Assembly: GCA_001637315.1 (NCBI GenBank)
Contig: LSZA01000002.1
Location: forward strand, 1-64,000
DNA length: 64,000 nucleotides
Direction: 5' to 3'
Source of the DNA: Phormidium willei BDU 130791
GTDB lineage: Bacteria > Cyanobacteriota > Cyanobacteriia > Cyanobacteriales > Geitlerinemataceae
Shown: positions 34,754-44,398 of the stretch, piece by piece
Layout: each line of letters opens with the position of its first letter
How positions within the stretch are numbered: position 1 is the first letter of the stretch
Translations under genes and position numbers: made by a program
Notes under the pieces: model-generated
Told to the model about the DNA's origin: nothing
Seen by the model: only the letters and a program-made list of their open reading frames with translations
The model's database searches: none

Positions 34754-36106
34754 CTAAGGATTCGCAAATGTATTAATGCGTCCGCCACCAATGGCTCGGC
34801 CTGGCGGTGTCCGGGGTATCGAGAACGGCTCAGCCGGTTGAGTCTGGAAACTGTCCTGGCTCTCCGGCGTTGCATTCATCGAACCATTAGGATATCCCGT
34901 TCCCCCATCAGGAATTGGACCCCGAAAAACCGCACCATTGGGATTCAACACATCACCCGGCATCTGCTGATAGGGATTAACCGACGGATTAGCATTATAA
35001 CCGCCAATCGCCCCAGGATTTCCAACACTTCCATTTCCCATCCCCGTTTGTGGCGAAGTTGGGTTCCCATAGGTAGGACGGCGATAGCCATTACTCGGAT
35101 TCCCTGAAATCCCCGGATCAAAATCTCCCGCCGAGGACCCATAGGGGGTTCCGGTCTGAGTCTGAGGAGTCGCACCCGTTGCCGCGTTGGGATTATAAGG
35201 ATATCCCGTAAAGGTAGACCCTCCCGTCTCAGATGGAGAAAATTGTCCAGCGGCCGGAGGAACCGGTCTCGCAAAGGCAGGGAGCGTTTCGGCTGACGTG
35301 GCTCGGCCATCAGCCGCCTCAGTCTCACCAGGCTCAGAGGTGGCTCCAGAAGTCCCGTTAAAGTCTGGTTGCAGAGACTCAGATGCCTGTTGTGATGTCG
35401 TCTGTTGTGACGTGTCGGGGAGGGGTTGCATCAATCCCAAAGAGCCAGTTCGTGGATTTGCCAACTGTTGGAATCCCAGTTCTAGGGGAGTTAGCTCCGG
35501 AGATGACGGTGTAGACGACGCTGTAGCCATCGTTCCTTGAGTTGGGGTGAACCCCCCCCCAAAGAATCCATTTCCGGTTTCACGAGTGTTACGTGACGAG
35601 GAGGCGTTGTCGTCACGTCCATCTAACCCCAACCCTTGTAAAAACAGATTCGATGGAGCCGAAGCGTTCTCCTGAGACGAGTCGCTATTTCCATCATCGG
35701 ACTCTGAAGAAATCTCCGGTTCAGGATTGGCCAGGAGTTCGAGGATGCGATCGATGTTTTCCTGACGGTCTGCGTTGGGATTCTCTATCGGGACTGGAGT
35801 CGGAGTTCCTTGCTGGGAAATAATTTGTTGTAATACGTCCGAACTGTCGATATCTGCGGCTATCCGAGCTTCTTCACCCGAGACCTCTCCCTCCCAGTTC
35901 GACACCGCGTCATTGTCCTCATTCCCGAAACCATCAAGGGAAAATTCTTCTGCCAGTTTACGCACTCCATGACGGTCAACATATTCCCATGCCACCCCGA
36001 GAATCAAGACCACTCCTAAAATCGACAGCCAAATTGAGGGGTTTGTCAGAGTTCGCAGTTTCGCACGAACCCGATGGATGGAGTTGGGCAGATGTTCAAG
36101 AGGCAT
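34754..36106 (-). CDS. Membrane-anchored low-complexity protein, unknown
   Basis: 450 residues. One predicted membrane helix near the N terminus (about residues 25-43, IWLSILGVVLILGVAWEYV) followed by a long, Ser/Pro/Gly/Asn/Thr-rich and presumably disordered region with no recognisable domain (for example GGSTFTGYPYNPNAATG). The single N-terminal anchor and the extended tail suggest a periplasm-spanning protein. The neighbouring upstream gene (36295) encodes a similarly anchored TonB-like protein on the same strand, so the two may act together at the envelope. The C terminus has a short recurring IPRTPPGRAIGGGRINTF-type end that may be a binding motif. Confidence 0.65.
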   Translation of the reverse strand: MPLEHLPNSIHRVRAKLRTLTNPSIWLSILGVVLILGVAWEYVDRHGVRKLAEEFSLDGFGNEDNDAVSNWEGEVSGEEARIAADIDSSDVLQQIISQQGTPTPVPIENPNADRQENIDRILELLANPEPEISSESDDGNSDSSQENASAPSNLFLQGLGLDGRDDNASSSRNTRETGNGFFGGGFTPTQGTMATASSTPSSPELTPLELGFQQLANPRTGSLGLMQPLPDTSQQTTSQQASESLQPDFNGTSGATSEPGETEAADGRATSAETLPAFARPVPPAAGQFSPSETGGSTFTGYPYNPNAATGATPQTQTGTPYGSSAGDFDPGISGNPSNGYRRPTYGNPTSPQTGMGNGSVGNPGAIGGYNANPSVNPYQQMPGDVLNPNGAVFRGPIPDGGTGYPNGSMNATPESQDSFQTQPAEPFSIPRTPPGRAIGGGRINTFANP

Positions 36107-36294
36107 AAGGCGTCAACCCCGATGAGGCGTACAAGGACACTATCTCTAGTATATCAAATTTGAGAAGGCAAGAGGGGGGATAGGGAACAGGGAACAGGGG
36201 ATACAAATAGCGTGGAGGTATAGCTTTGTAATCCCCCCTCTTTGCGGGGTATTTTGTGGTCAATAAGGTTAGGGGACTAGAGATTTTGGCAAAA

Positions 36295-37947
36295 TCATCG
36301 TTTCTTGGATTGAGGTGGGGTTGAGGACGGTTCTGGGGCTTGATTCACGCCGGGCGGAGATTTTTGCACCGCATCCGTTGGCCCCTCTGTGGGAATTAAA
36401 TCTACAACCATGACATCGGCCAGCACTGGGTCTGAGGCGGACGACTCTAGGTTTCGTTCTGCTAAGGCTTCGATTAGGATCTGACGAGCATACTGATCTA
36501 AGGCTTCATCACCCGTGACTTGGAGGGGATAGGGACTGGCTCCGAGGAGGTTCCCCGCCTGATCCTGGGTAATGGCAAAAACGACTCGTTGCGGTTGAGC
36601 GAGTCGTGATGAGGGAAGTTCTCGTTTCAGGACGATCGACGGTTCTTGCGGCAGGCTTAGGGACAGATCGGAATCATCAAGCCAAGTATCGAGCCAGGTT
36701 AGCCAACGCTCTTGAGCGGTTTCACTTAAATTTAGGGGGCTGATATAGGCCAAGGCTTGCTCGGGACCGAGACGGATCGGTTCTGAGGGTTCGGGTTCTG
36801 AGGGTTCGGGTTCTGAGGGTTCGGGTTCTGAGGGTTCGGGGTCGATCGCCTGAGCTGAGGGGGTAAAGTTAACCTGGAACCAATAGGCTCGGTACTGGTC
36901 TTGTTCAGGGAATGGGGTGTTGTTAAAAATGTTTTCGAGGAGTGGCTGTAAGAGCAGATCCGGACTGGCGGGTAAGGGACTGAGCTGATCGACGCGTCCA
37001 TCGGGGGCTACCAAAACCCCGACGTAAAAGGACTGGCCCAGGAAACGTTCATAGGCGGGTTGTGGCGGCAACGTCCCTTCAATGACTTGCGGATCTCGTT
37101 GACTCCAAACACGGGTATTGTCTTCGAGGCTGGGGTTGGCTTCGTAAACCTGCCCCAGCCAAGCGTGGTAGTCACCCACGATCGCCATCCCGGGGCGATA
37201 ACCATCTCCACTGGGGGTGATGCCGGCCTGTTCGGTTCCCCCTTCAGACTCAGGCGGGGGAGAATCGGTCGAGGGCAGGTCTTTTTTCTCTTCTAGGAGG
37301 TCTTGTTGGCTCGACTCCGTGCTAAGGTCCGGCGAGGTCGGGTCTGATGGCCGACTGGGATAGCTGCGATCGCGTTGGATGTCCTCCCATTGCTGTTGAT
37401 ACTGTTGCCAGATATCTTCGTATTCCGACGATGAATAATCCTGAGAGGATGTCCCCGGATTACGGTAGGTATAACTCTCGTAACTCTGACTCATCGGCGG
37501 AGGGGTCGCTGAGGGCGTAAACTGCTCTTCCCAGCTAGTCCAGCGATCTTGAATTGAATCGCGGCTTGCTGGTGAATCATCCGCTGGCGGAGGAGGCGGA
37601 AAGCTCGAACGATTTGAGAGTGACGGCGGCACCGTTGAGCTGAAGTTCTGTTCAAAATCAAACCCCGAGGCCCCGGCCCCAAACTCCTGAGTTGCAGAGG
37701 GTGCGAATTGGGCCAGTTCTTGTGGGGTGAGTTCGACGACATGACTATCAAGGATGCGATCGCCCTGAGGGTCTTGGTTTAAGCCAATGAACGGGAGAGA
37801 GGCCGCCACGGCCCCATGAAGGCCAACGGAAATGGCGATCGCCAACAGGTTCGGCTCAAGCAGGCTGTGTCGTAGCCGTTGCCAGGGAGTCGATGGCCCC
37901 ATGGTAGGGTGAGCCGGGGTGGAGTGAAGTTGGGACGCCTCAGACAT
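36295..37947 (-). CDS. TonB-like energy-transducer family protein
   Basis: 550 residues. N-terminal anchor (LLAIAISVGLHGAVAASLPFIGL, about 33-55), as in TonB proteins, then a Pro/Ser/Gln-rich spacer. A first folded segment (FYVGVLVAPDGRVDQLSPLPASPDLLLQP) and a C-terminal TonB-like domain (RVVFAITQDQAGNL, ALDQYARQILIEALAERN) follow, with the typical pattern of a residual activation strand and a helix. The spacer contains four perfect EPEPS-type repeats encoded by a 15-base tandem repeat. TonB couples the inner-membrane proton gradient to outer-membrane receptors; here a cyanobacterial variant with duplicated domains is inferred. It precedes the low-complexity anchored protein gene on the same strand. 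Confidence 0.7.
   Translation of the reverse strand: MSEASQLHSTPAHPTMGPSTPWQRLRHSLLEPNLLAIAISVGLHGAVAASLPFIGLNQDPQGDRILDSHVVELTPQELAQFAPSATQEFGAGASGFDFEQNFSSTVPPSLSNRSSFPPPPPADDSPASRDSIQDRWTSWEEQFTPSATPPPMSQSYESYTYRNPGTSSQDYSSSEYEDIWQQYQQQWEDIQRDRSYPSRPSDPTSPDLSTESSQQDLLEEKKDLPSTDSPPPESEGGTEQAGITPSGDGYRPGMAIVGDYHAWLGQVYEANPSLEDNTRVWSQRDPQVIEGTLPPQPAYERFLGQSFYVGVLVAPDGRVDQLSPLPASPDLLLQPLLENIFNNTPFPEQDQYRAYWFQVNFTPSAQAIDPEPSEPEPSEPEPSEPEPSEPIRLGPEQALAYISPLNLSETAQERWLTWLDTWLDDSDLSLSLPQEPSIVLKRELPSSRLAQPQRVVFAITQDQAGNLLGASPYPLQVTGDEALDQYARQILIEALAERNLESSASDPVLADVMVVDLIPTEGPTDAVQKSPPGVNQAPEPSSTPPQSKKR
36781..36840. repeat. 15-bp x 4 perfect tandem repeat inside the TonB-like gene
   Basis: Four identical copies of ttctgagggttcggg fill 36781-36840 exactly. 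The unit is a multiple of three, so the repeat encodes Glu-Pro-Ser-Glu-Pro units in the spacer of the TonB-like protein and can change length without a frameshift. Confidence 0.95.
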
Positions 37948-38243
37948 ACAGGTAATCGTTCAGGTAATCGTTGAGGAAAAATTAACTCAAAATGCTCAGG
38001 CCGACGAGGCTCCTCTCAAGCAGGAGCCGTCACCTGGATCATGAATGTTGGTAGTCTAGCAATTTTACGGAGTTGCGATCGCGAAATCGGTACAGTCCCC
38101 TAGCTGAGACCTTCTAGCCGAGACCTTAGATGGGATATTGGATCAGATATCAGGCCACTCGCTCTTGTGAACTCTGTTGACGACAAAACAGGGAATGGCA
38201 GAACATCCCCTGTTCCTCGATCTCGTCTGGGATCTGGTCTGTG

Positions 38244-39713
38244 TCAGCGACTGGCTAAGATACAGCCCGAACGAGGCGGTAACTCAAACGAGATCACGGT
38301 TCCGTCACTACGAAGACTCTGAGCCGTTGACATGTCTCCGTACTTTAACTCTAAACCTTTAGCTGTTGGAGATAGGGTTTCTAGGTTCAGTTGCTCCGGC
38401 TCATCTCCCGCATTCACGGCGACGATCGCATCGTCAGCCCCGGGAAGAGTGCGTACAAACGCATAGAGACTATCCTGAGCCAATAAAATCTCATAATGGC
38501 CGGTTCGTAGGGCCGGATATTGATGGCGCAAAGCGATCAGTTGACGATACATTTGATAAACATCTTGATTCCACTGTTGGGAATCGGGAAAGGTTTTACG
38601 ACAATCGGGATCATGACCACCGTTTAGCCCCACTTCATCACCATAGTAGATACAGGGTGCGCCGGGAAAGGTCATCTTCAGCAGGGCCGCCAGCTTGAAA
38701 CTAGGAATATCTTCGCTGGCCAGGGTCACCATACGTGGGGTATCGTGGCTATCGAGAAGATTGAGTTGAGCCAGTTGAATCTCCCAGGGATAGAGATCTA
38801 AGAGATCCTGAATTTTTTGTCCATACTCCTGGGCGTTGAGGGCGGGATAGGGGTCATAATCATGAAATTCGACGAATTCTCGGACGACGCGATCGCCGGC
38901 CACATAGGCGATCGTCGGTCCGGTAAACTCGTAGTTCATCACCGCATCAAACTGGGTTCCATCGAGCCATCGGACAGCATCTTTCCAGACTTCTCCAACG
39001 ATATAAGCCTCAGGGTTCAGGGCCTTGATGCGATCGCGAAACTCGACCCAGAAACCGGGTGTTTTCACTTCAAACGGAACATCTAAGCGCCAACCGTCAA
39101 TGCCCTGGCGAATCCAATGTTCGCCCACCTGCATGATATATTCGCGTACATCGGGGTTATCGTGGTTAAATTGGGGCAAAGCGCGATTGCCCACCCAACT
39201 GACGTAATTGGCTGGCAGCTCGCCGTCATAGGCGCTCAGGGGCCATTTTTCAATGCGAAACCAATCGAGCCAGGGAGAATGGGGGCCATTTTCGAGAATA
39301 TCGTTAAAGAAGTAAAAGCCGCGACTGGCATGGTTAAATACACCATCAATGACGATCTTCATCTCTCGTTCATGGGCGCGATCGAGAAGGGCGGCAAAGG
39401 CATCATTTCCCCCTAAAATGGGGTCAATTTGATAGTAATCGTGGGTGTGATAGCGATGGTTACAGGCTGATTGAAAAATCGGGGTGAGATAAATGGCGGT
39501 AATCCCCAAATCTTGGAGATAGTCTAACTGATCAATGACCCCCCAGAGATTGCCTCCTTTATAGCCTTGGGGAGTGGGAGGATCACTCCAGGGTTCAAAC
39601 TGGTTGGGATTTGTCGAGAGTTGTCCCGGATAATCGTCGCGTTTGGCGAAGCGATCGGGGAAGATTTGGTAGAATACGGCGTGCTTAACCCAATCTGGGG
39701 TTTGTACTTGCAT
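38244..39713 (-). CDS. GH13 alpha-amylase-family glycosidase
   Basis: 489 residues, a complete (beta/alpha)8 amylase. Catalytic residues in the GH13 conserved regions: nucleophile Asp211 in GWRLDV, acid/base Glu241 in VGEVW, and Asp324 in LLDSHDTPR; region I is IDGVFNHASRG. The PIFQSACNHRYHTHDYYQIDP loop and the lack of an N-terminal beta-sandwich suggest a cyclomaltodextrinase/neopullulanase-like activity on glycogen-derived oligosaccharides, without an N-domain for dimerisation. No signal peptide, so intracellular. Its start codon overlaps the divergent ORF start at 39712, so the promoter region of the two genes must be shared or internal. Confidence 0.93.
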   Translation of the reverse strand: MQVQTPDWVKHAVFYQIFPDRFAKRDDYPGQLSTNPNQFEPWSDPPTPQGYKGGNLWGVIDQLDYLQDLGITAIYLTPIFQSACNHRYHTHDYYQIDPILGGNDAFAALLDRAHEREMKIVIDGVFNHASRGFYFFNDILENGPHSPWLDWFRIEKWPLSAYDGELPANYVSWVGNRALPQFNHDNPDVREYIMQVGEHWIRQGIDGWRLDVPFEVKTPGFWVEFRDRIKALNPEAYIVGEVWKDAVRWLDGTQFDAVMNYEFTGPTIAYVAGDRVVREFVEFHDYDPYPALNAQEYGQKIQDLLDLYPWEIQLAQLNLLDSHDTPRMVTLASEDIPSFKLAALLKMTFPGAPCIYYGDEVGLNGGHDPDCRKTFPDSQQWNQDVYQMYRQLIALRHQYPALRTGHYEILLAQDSLYAFVRTLPGADDAIVAVNAGDEPEQLNLETLSPTAKGLELKYGDMSTAQSLRSDGTVISFELPPRSGCILASR

Positions 39714-41973
39714 GAGTTTTTTGTACGATCTGCTAGGGCTATCTTACCGGCATACTTTCTATCGTCCCATTTTGACACGCTCATTGAGGCGATCGCGGAC
39801 CTCGATGACTATCCTCATCGGGCTAGTTTGTCTGGGATTGATGCTTTTCTCTGGCCCCGTTCTGGCTGAGGGGATAGACCCCCCATTGCTCACTGAGGCG
39901 GTCTTACAAGAACGTCTCAACGCTGTTTCTGTGGATGCAACTGTGGATGAAGAAGACGCCATCGTTGATTTAAGCCACTTCACCATTGATTTACGCCCCA
40001 GTCATCAACGAGACAACGGCGAACCCTTTGCCAACTACTTTTATCAGCAACTACAACCGCATTTAAGTCGAACGTATCCGGTTCCAGAACTCGACTTAAG
40101 TGAGTCTCACATTCAAGGGATTTTTAGGATTCAACCGTTGAGTTTAAATGTCCCGTTGTATGGACAACAGCTTTCACTTTTATTGTCAGAAGATGAGCGA
40201 ACACAGCTCGAGCGCGATCGCCGCCGTCGCTCTCAGTTACAACAACTGGCAACCACCGTCTTATCAAATTCCCAAAACTCCAATCATCATGATTTCCAAG
40301 TTCGTATTTTTCGGGGTCAACTCAACCTGAAAAATACCCGTTTTTTGGGAAACGTCGATTGGAGCAACACCTTCTTTTTGAGTGGACTCAATGCCCAGGG
40401 AGCCATCTTTGAGAAATCCCTACAAAGTCCTGAATCTCGATTTAGTCAAACCTTTAATGTCAATCAAGCTCAATTTCTGGGCTCGGTTTCATTTCATAAA
40501 AGCATCTTTTTTACGGATTCCACTTGGACTAACGTGCAATTTCTAGGAGAACCCAACTTTACCGGAGCGACATTTGAGGGATCGGTCAATTTTCGCGCTA
40601 GTCGATTTAAGGCTCTCACTAAATTTGAAGGCAGCAAATTTAGTAAAACTGCGGATTTTTCGGGAACCACATGGCATAGTCGTGCCGATTTTGCGACAGC
40701 CAAGTTTGGGCAAGCACTTTATCTTACAAACGCCCTCATTCTTGACCGTTTCAGCTTTCGAGAAGCCCAATTTCTCGAAGCCGTGAATCTCCGAGAAGCG
40801 AGCTTTCAAAAAATACTGGATTTTAGTGACGCTCAGTTTAGCCAAAATGCCTATCTCAACATTTCCAACTTAACCTTTGACGCCAGTGACGCTCAACTGA
40901 TGGGCAATCCTGGTAAAATTGGCAAGGTTTTATCGATTCCTACTTTACAGGGTAATGAAAACCTCTTGATTAATCTTGTCCGAAACTTTCGGGAATTAGA
41001 GCAAATTGAGGATGCCAATCAAGTTAACTATACGCGAGTTCTCTTGGTTCAGCGAGATTTATTTAAACGCGTGTTTGCTAGTAATCTTAACACGGCATCT
41101 CGCGAAACCTTACGACAAATCGGCTTTTCTCAAAGACAAATCGCCGAAATTGTACAGCATCGCCAAGACCAGTTATTTTCAAGCTTAAGTGAGCTATTAA
41201 CCCTAGAAACCGTGTCTTTGGCGACCTACACCAACGTTCGCGATCGCCTGATTGCCGCGCCGGCCACAACATGGAAAGCGCGACTTTATCTTTGTGGTAA
41301 ACTCCTTTTTGTGACTCTATTGTTGGCCTTAAGTCGCTATGGAACCAGCTTTGCCCTAATGATGGGAGTCGGTGCGATCGCCATCGCCTATTTTGGCTGC
41401 CTATTTTGGCTCATTGACCGCTATCGTCGCCACCGTCCTCAATCCCTTGTGCCGACGTGGTTTGAAATCACCTGTATGGGACTCACAACAGCCGTTATTT
41501 GTCTCATCGGAATACTAACTATCATCCAAAACTCCCCACAACCTTGGCTAACCTTCACCTGTTTAGGTGTCGTCATGTTTCCCATCCCCGGTCTATTGAC
41601 AGTTCGCATATATCAGCAAGGACGCTACCATGACCTCATGGAGATCTCTTATTTCGTCGAAGATGGAGCCTTTCGGGAATTGCGCTTAATGGTCAGTCGT
41701 TTGCCGATTATGCCTCGCTTTCCCTTCTTCCGCGATCGCTTTGAACCCATTTTGAGCGATCGCCGTTGGGGATGGCTCAATTACTATGATTTCAGCCTCA
41801 ACAATCTACTCAAATTTGGCTTTAACGATATCCGGCTGCGCGATCGACATATCCCCGGCTTAATTACCGCCTTAGCCTGGTATCAATGGGGACTCGGAAT
41901 TTTATACATTAGTCTATTATTTTGGACATTATCCCGAACCATCCCCGGCTTAAACCTCTTTCTCTATCTCTAA
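39712..41973 (+). CDS. Pentapeptide-repeat, HhH and multi-TM protein
   Basis: 753 residues. Signal-like start (MTILIGLVCLGLMLFSGPVLAEG if ATG 39805 is used; ATG 39712 would overlap the amylase start, so 39805 is at least as likely). Then pentapeptide-repeat sequence (about 195-395, units such as TRFLGNVDWSNTFF and ANFTGATFEGSVNF). Next is a helix-hairpin-helix element near 459-500 (LNTASRETLRQIGFSQRQIAEIV) like that of ComEA. The rest (about 525-740) has several membrane helices. An extracytoplasmic repeat solenoid followed by a DNA-binding-type HhH and a membrane domain is an unusual combination. Function unknown; membrane localisation is well supported. Confidence 0.75.
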   Translation: MSFLYDLLGLSYRHTFYRPILTRSLRRSRTSMTILIGLVCLGLMLFSGPVLAEGIDPPLLTEAVLQERLNAVSVDATVDEEDAIVDLSHFTIDLRPSHQRDNGEPFANYFYQQLQPHLSRTYPVPELDLSESHIQGIFRIQPLSLNVPLYGQQLSLLLSEDERTQLERDRRRRSQLQQLATTVLSNSQNSNHHDFQVRIFRGQLNLKNTRFLGNVDWSNTFFLSGLNAQGAIFEKSLQSPESRFSQTFNVNQAQFLGSVSFHKSIFFTDSTWTNVQFLGEPNFTGATFEGSVNFRASRFKALTKFEGSKFSKTADFSGTTWHSRADFATAKFGQALYLTNALILDRFSFREAQFLEAVNLREASFQKILDFSDAQFSQNAYLNISNLTFDASDAQLMGNPGKIGKVLSIPTLQGNENLLINLVRNFRELEQIEDANQVNYTRVLLVQRDLFKRVFASNLNTASRETLRQIGFSQRQIAEIVQHRQDQLFSSLSELLTLETVSLATYTNVRDRLIAAPATTWKARLYLCGKLLFVTLLLALSRYGTSFALMMGVGAIAIAYFGCLFWLIDRYRRHRPQSLVPTWFEITCMGLTTAVICLIGILTIIQNSPQPWLTFTCLGVVMFPIPGLLTVRIYQQGRYHDLMEISYFVEDGAFRELRLMVSRLPIMPRFPFFRDRFEPILSDRRWGWLNYYDFSLNNLLKFGFNDIRLRDRHIPGLITALAWYQWGLGILYISLLFWTLSRTIPGLNLFLYL

Positions 41974-42061
41974 CCCAGAGCGAGACCGCAGATCACTCAG
42001 CCAAACTCAGCCAAACCCAATTCACCCAACATCAAGGCTAAATCATAACGAACACCACACC

Positions 42062-43522
42062 ATGCTGCGAACCCTAATTTGGCATCGCCATAACCTACGA
42101 CTGTGCGATCGCCGTGACCTTCAACAGCTTCAAACATCCCACGGCCAACTGATTCTCCTATACTGTTTTGACCCCCGCGAGTTTTCCACAACCGCCTTCG
42201 GCTTCCCCAAAACCGGAGCCTATCGTAGCCAATTTCTCCGGGAATCCGTCGCCAACTTACGGGAAAATCTACGTCAGCGAGGAAGTGACTTACTCATCCG
42301 CCAGGGGAAACCCGAACAGATTATTCCCGAACTCGTCAAAACCCTCAACATTGACCAAGTTTGCTTTGAAGCCGAAGTCACTCGGGAAGAACAACAGGTT
42401 GAACACGCACTGCGTCAGGCCTTACAACCCCTAGGAACTCACATCCAAACCCATTGGGGAGCCAGCCTATACCACCCGAGTCAGCTTCCCTTTGAGATTG
42501 AGCAACTTCCCGATGTCTTTACCCAATTCCGCAAGGCCGTCGAAAACTCGACCCCCATTTCCCCTCCCGCACCTGCCTTAGAGCGGTTCCCACCCCTTCC
42601 CGAGATAGACGTGGGAGAACTTCCTAGTTTAGCCAGCTTAGGTGTTGACTCACCCCAAACCGACTCACGGTCTGTTTTGGCGTTCCAAGGTGGCGAGTCC
42701 GCTGGGATGCAGCGATTACAAGACTATATCTGGAGAGGGGACTGTCTGCGCAACTATAAACTCACCCGTAACGGGATGTTGGGAGCTGACTATTCCTCCA
42801 AGTTCTCGCCGTGGTTAGCCTTGGGATGTCTCTCACCCCGCTCGATTGTGGCCGAAGTGCGGCGGTATGAACAGGAACGAGTGGCGAATCAGTCTACCTA
42901 TTGGTTGGTGTTTGAACTGCTTTGGCGAGATTATTTTCGCTTTATGGCGGCCAAATATGGCGATCGCCTTTTCTATCGCTCTGGGTTACAAGGACGTCTG
43001 ATTGACTGGCAACAGGATTGGCCCTTGTTTGACTCTTGGCGTTCAGGAATGACCGGATATCCCCTCGTCGATGCCAATATGCGAGAGTTAGCCGCCACCG
43101 GGTTTATGTCTAATCGCGGCCGACAAAATGTGGCGAGTTTCTTGACCAAAAATTTAGGGATTGATTGGCGGATGGGAGCCGAATGGTTTGAGTCTCTGTT
43201 AATTGATTATGATGTGTGCAGCAATTGGGGAAATTGGACCTATACCGCTGGTGTCGGCAATGATGCGCGAGGGTTCCGTTATTTTAATATCCCCAAACAG
43301 TCTCAGGATTATGACCCCAAAGGCGAGTATGTCAAACACTGGCTGCCGGAGTTGGCCGCTGTTCCCGGCGATCGCATTCATCAGATCTATCGTCTCAAGG
43401 CGGGAGAGTTAGGCAAATATGGGGTCAATCTTGGCGTCGATTATCCCCCACCCGTGGTGGATTTGGCGGACTCTTTAGCGGTGAATCAGCAGCGGTACGA
43501 GAGTGCGATCGCCTTGCACTAG
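42062..43522 (+). CDS. Cryptochrome DASH (photolyase family)
   Basis: 486 residues. The N-terminal antenna domain (LIWHRHNLRLCD) carries the DASH-type FGFPKTGAYRSQFLRESV segment. The FAD domain has NYKLTRNGMLGADYSSKFSPWLALGCLSPR, WRDYFRFMAAKYG, and GFMSNRGRQNVASFL followed by DWRMGAEWFE and NWGNWTYTAGVGND, all typical of DASH proteins. DASH cryptochromes repair cyclobutane dimers in single-stranded DNA and may signal blue light. It is transcribed alone, with a hairpin after its stop. Confidence 0.95.
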   Translation: MLRTLIWHRHNLRLCDRRDLQQLQTSHGQLILLYCFDPREFSTTAFGFPKTGAYRSQFLRESVANLRENLRQRGSDLLIRQGKPEQIIPELVKTLNIDQVCFEAEVTREEQQVEHALRQALQPLGTHIQTHWGASLYHPSQLPFEIEQLPDVFTQFRKAVENSTPISPPAPALERFPPLPEIDVGELPSLASLGVDSPQTDSRSVLAFQGGESAGMQRLQDYIWRGDCLRNYKLTRNGMLGADYSSKFSPWLALGCLSPRSIVAEVRRYEQERVANQSTYWLVFELLWRDYFRFMAAKYGDRLFYRSGLQGRLIDWQQDWPLFDSWRSGMTGYPLVDANMRELAATGFMSNRGRQNVASFLTKNLGIDWRMGAEWFESLLIDYDVCSNWGNWTYTAGVGNDARGFRYFNIPKQSQDYDPKGEYVKHWLPELAAVPGDRIHQIYRLKAGELGKYGVNLGVDYPPPVVDLADSLAVNQQRYESAIALH

Positions 43523-43536
43523 CGCTCGACTCCTAT

Positions 43537-43576
43537 GGCTTGCAAGCCAATTAGCCGCAAGGTATCTCCCTTGCGG
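43537..43576. terminator. Palindrome and hairpin after the cryptochrome gene
   Basis: A 12-bp palindrome ggcttgcaagcc (43537-43548) is followed by a perfect 8-bp stem ccgcaagg (43555-43562) and ccttgcgg (43569-43576) with a 6-base loop. They lie between convergent genes. No T-run is present, so a rho-independent function is only probable. Confidence 0.45.
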
Positions 43577-43707
43577 CCGACGGCTGTATTAAACGTAAGA
43601 ATTATAGAGATGTCTTCGAGAGCGAATAAGATGCACGCAGAGGTTAAAAACTTTCAAAAATTAAATCGAATGCACTAGCATTTCCATGGAGCCTTCGCTG
43701 AGGAGAT

Positions 43708-44058
43708 TTAGGCAATGGCTTCGACCGCAGCCGGACTTTCGAACATTTTGAAGACGCGATCGAGTTGAGTTAACTCAAAAATAATGCGAATCGCGGGTGA
43801 GACGGCACAGAGGCCAAACTCGATGTTGATGTTTTGCGCCAGTTTCAAGGCTGAGACGAGTGCCATCAGTCCAGCACTATCGAGAGATTCAGTCTCTTTC
43901 ATATCAACGAGAACCACAGGAGTCGTTCTAGCGGCCACCGCAGAGGTCAGTTGTTGACGGACTTGTTCCGCATTTGCGGCGTTGAGATGTCCGCTGAGGC
44001 GGACGACGGTTACGTTGGAGGCTTGGGTTGCGGTGTGCATGGCTATATCTGAATCCAA
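43708..44058 (-). CDS. STAS-domain anti-sigma factor antagonist
   Basis: 116 residues of the STAS fold: VTVVRLSGHLNAANAEQVRQQL, then PVVLVDMKETESLDSAGLMALVSALK, where the Ser of the DSAG motif is the residue phosphorylated in SpoIIAA-like proteins. Such proteins take part in partner switching with RsbW-type kinases and SpoIIE phosphatases. No kinase gene is adjacent, although a SpoIIE-like phosphatase fragment lies at the far right of this window. Two ATG codons (residues 1 and 7) are possible starts. Confidence 0.88.
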   Translation of the reverse strand: MDSDIAMHTATQASNVTVVRLSGHLNAANAEQVRQQLTSAVAARTTPVVLVDMKETESLDSAGLMALVSALKLAQNINIEFGLCAVSPAIRIIFELTQLDRVFKMFESPAAVEAIA

Positions 44059-44398
44059 AAACTAATTTCGCTTGTATAGTCTCAAGGTAGAGCATCCGTT
44101 GGGCAAGGCGCTAGTGAAATGGGCCAAGTTTGCGGAATCTTTGTTTTTCTCCCCCCTTATGTAAAGATTTGGGAAAGTTGCCGGATTAAACCGTATCCAT
44201 AACTACCAATTGAAACGGAGGTATGCCATACTGGGGGGCGATGACAGAATTTTAGACCTACCCACTTCTCAGGTTAATTTTTCAGTCTTAAGATGTCTGA
44301 ATATGCAGTGACGCAGATCACTTACAAGCCGGGGTTGCGATCGCATAACGGCGTCAACTTTAGATGGATGATAAGAGTATAGAATTATCCGGATTATC
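44059..44398. other. Intergenic region with an operator-like palindrome
   Basis: 340 bases between the divergent STAS gene and the small ORF at 44399. It must contain both promoters. A perfect 11-bp palindrome gtatgccatac (44221-44231) sits 168 bases before the small gene. One HIP1 octamer (44337-44344) is present. No other element could be identified. Confidence 0.4.
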
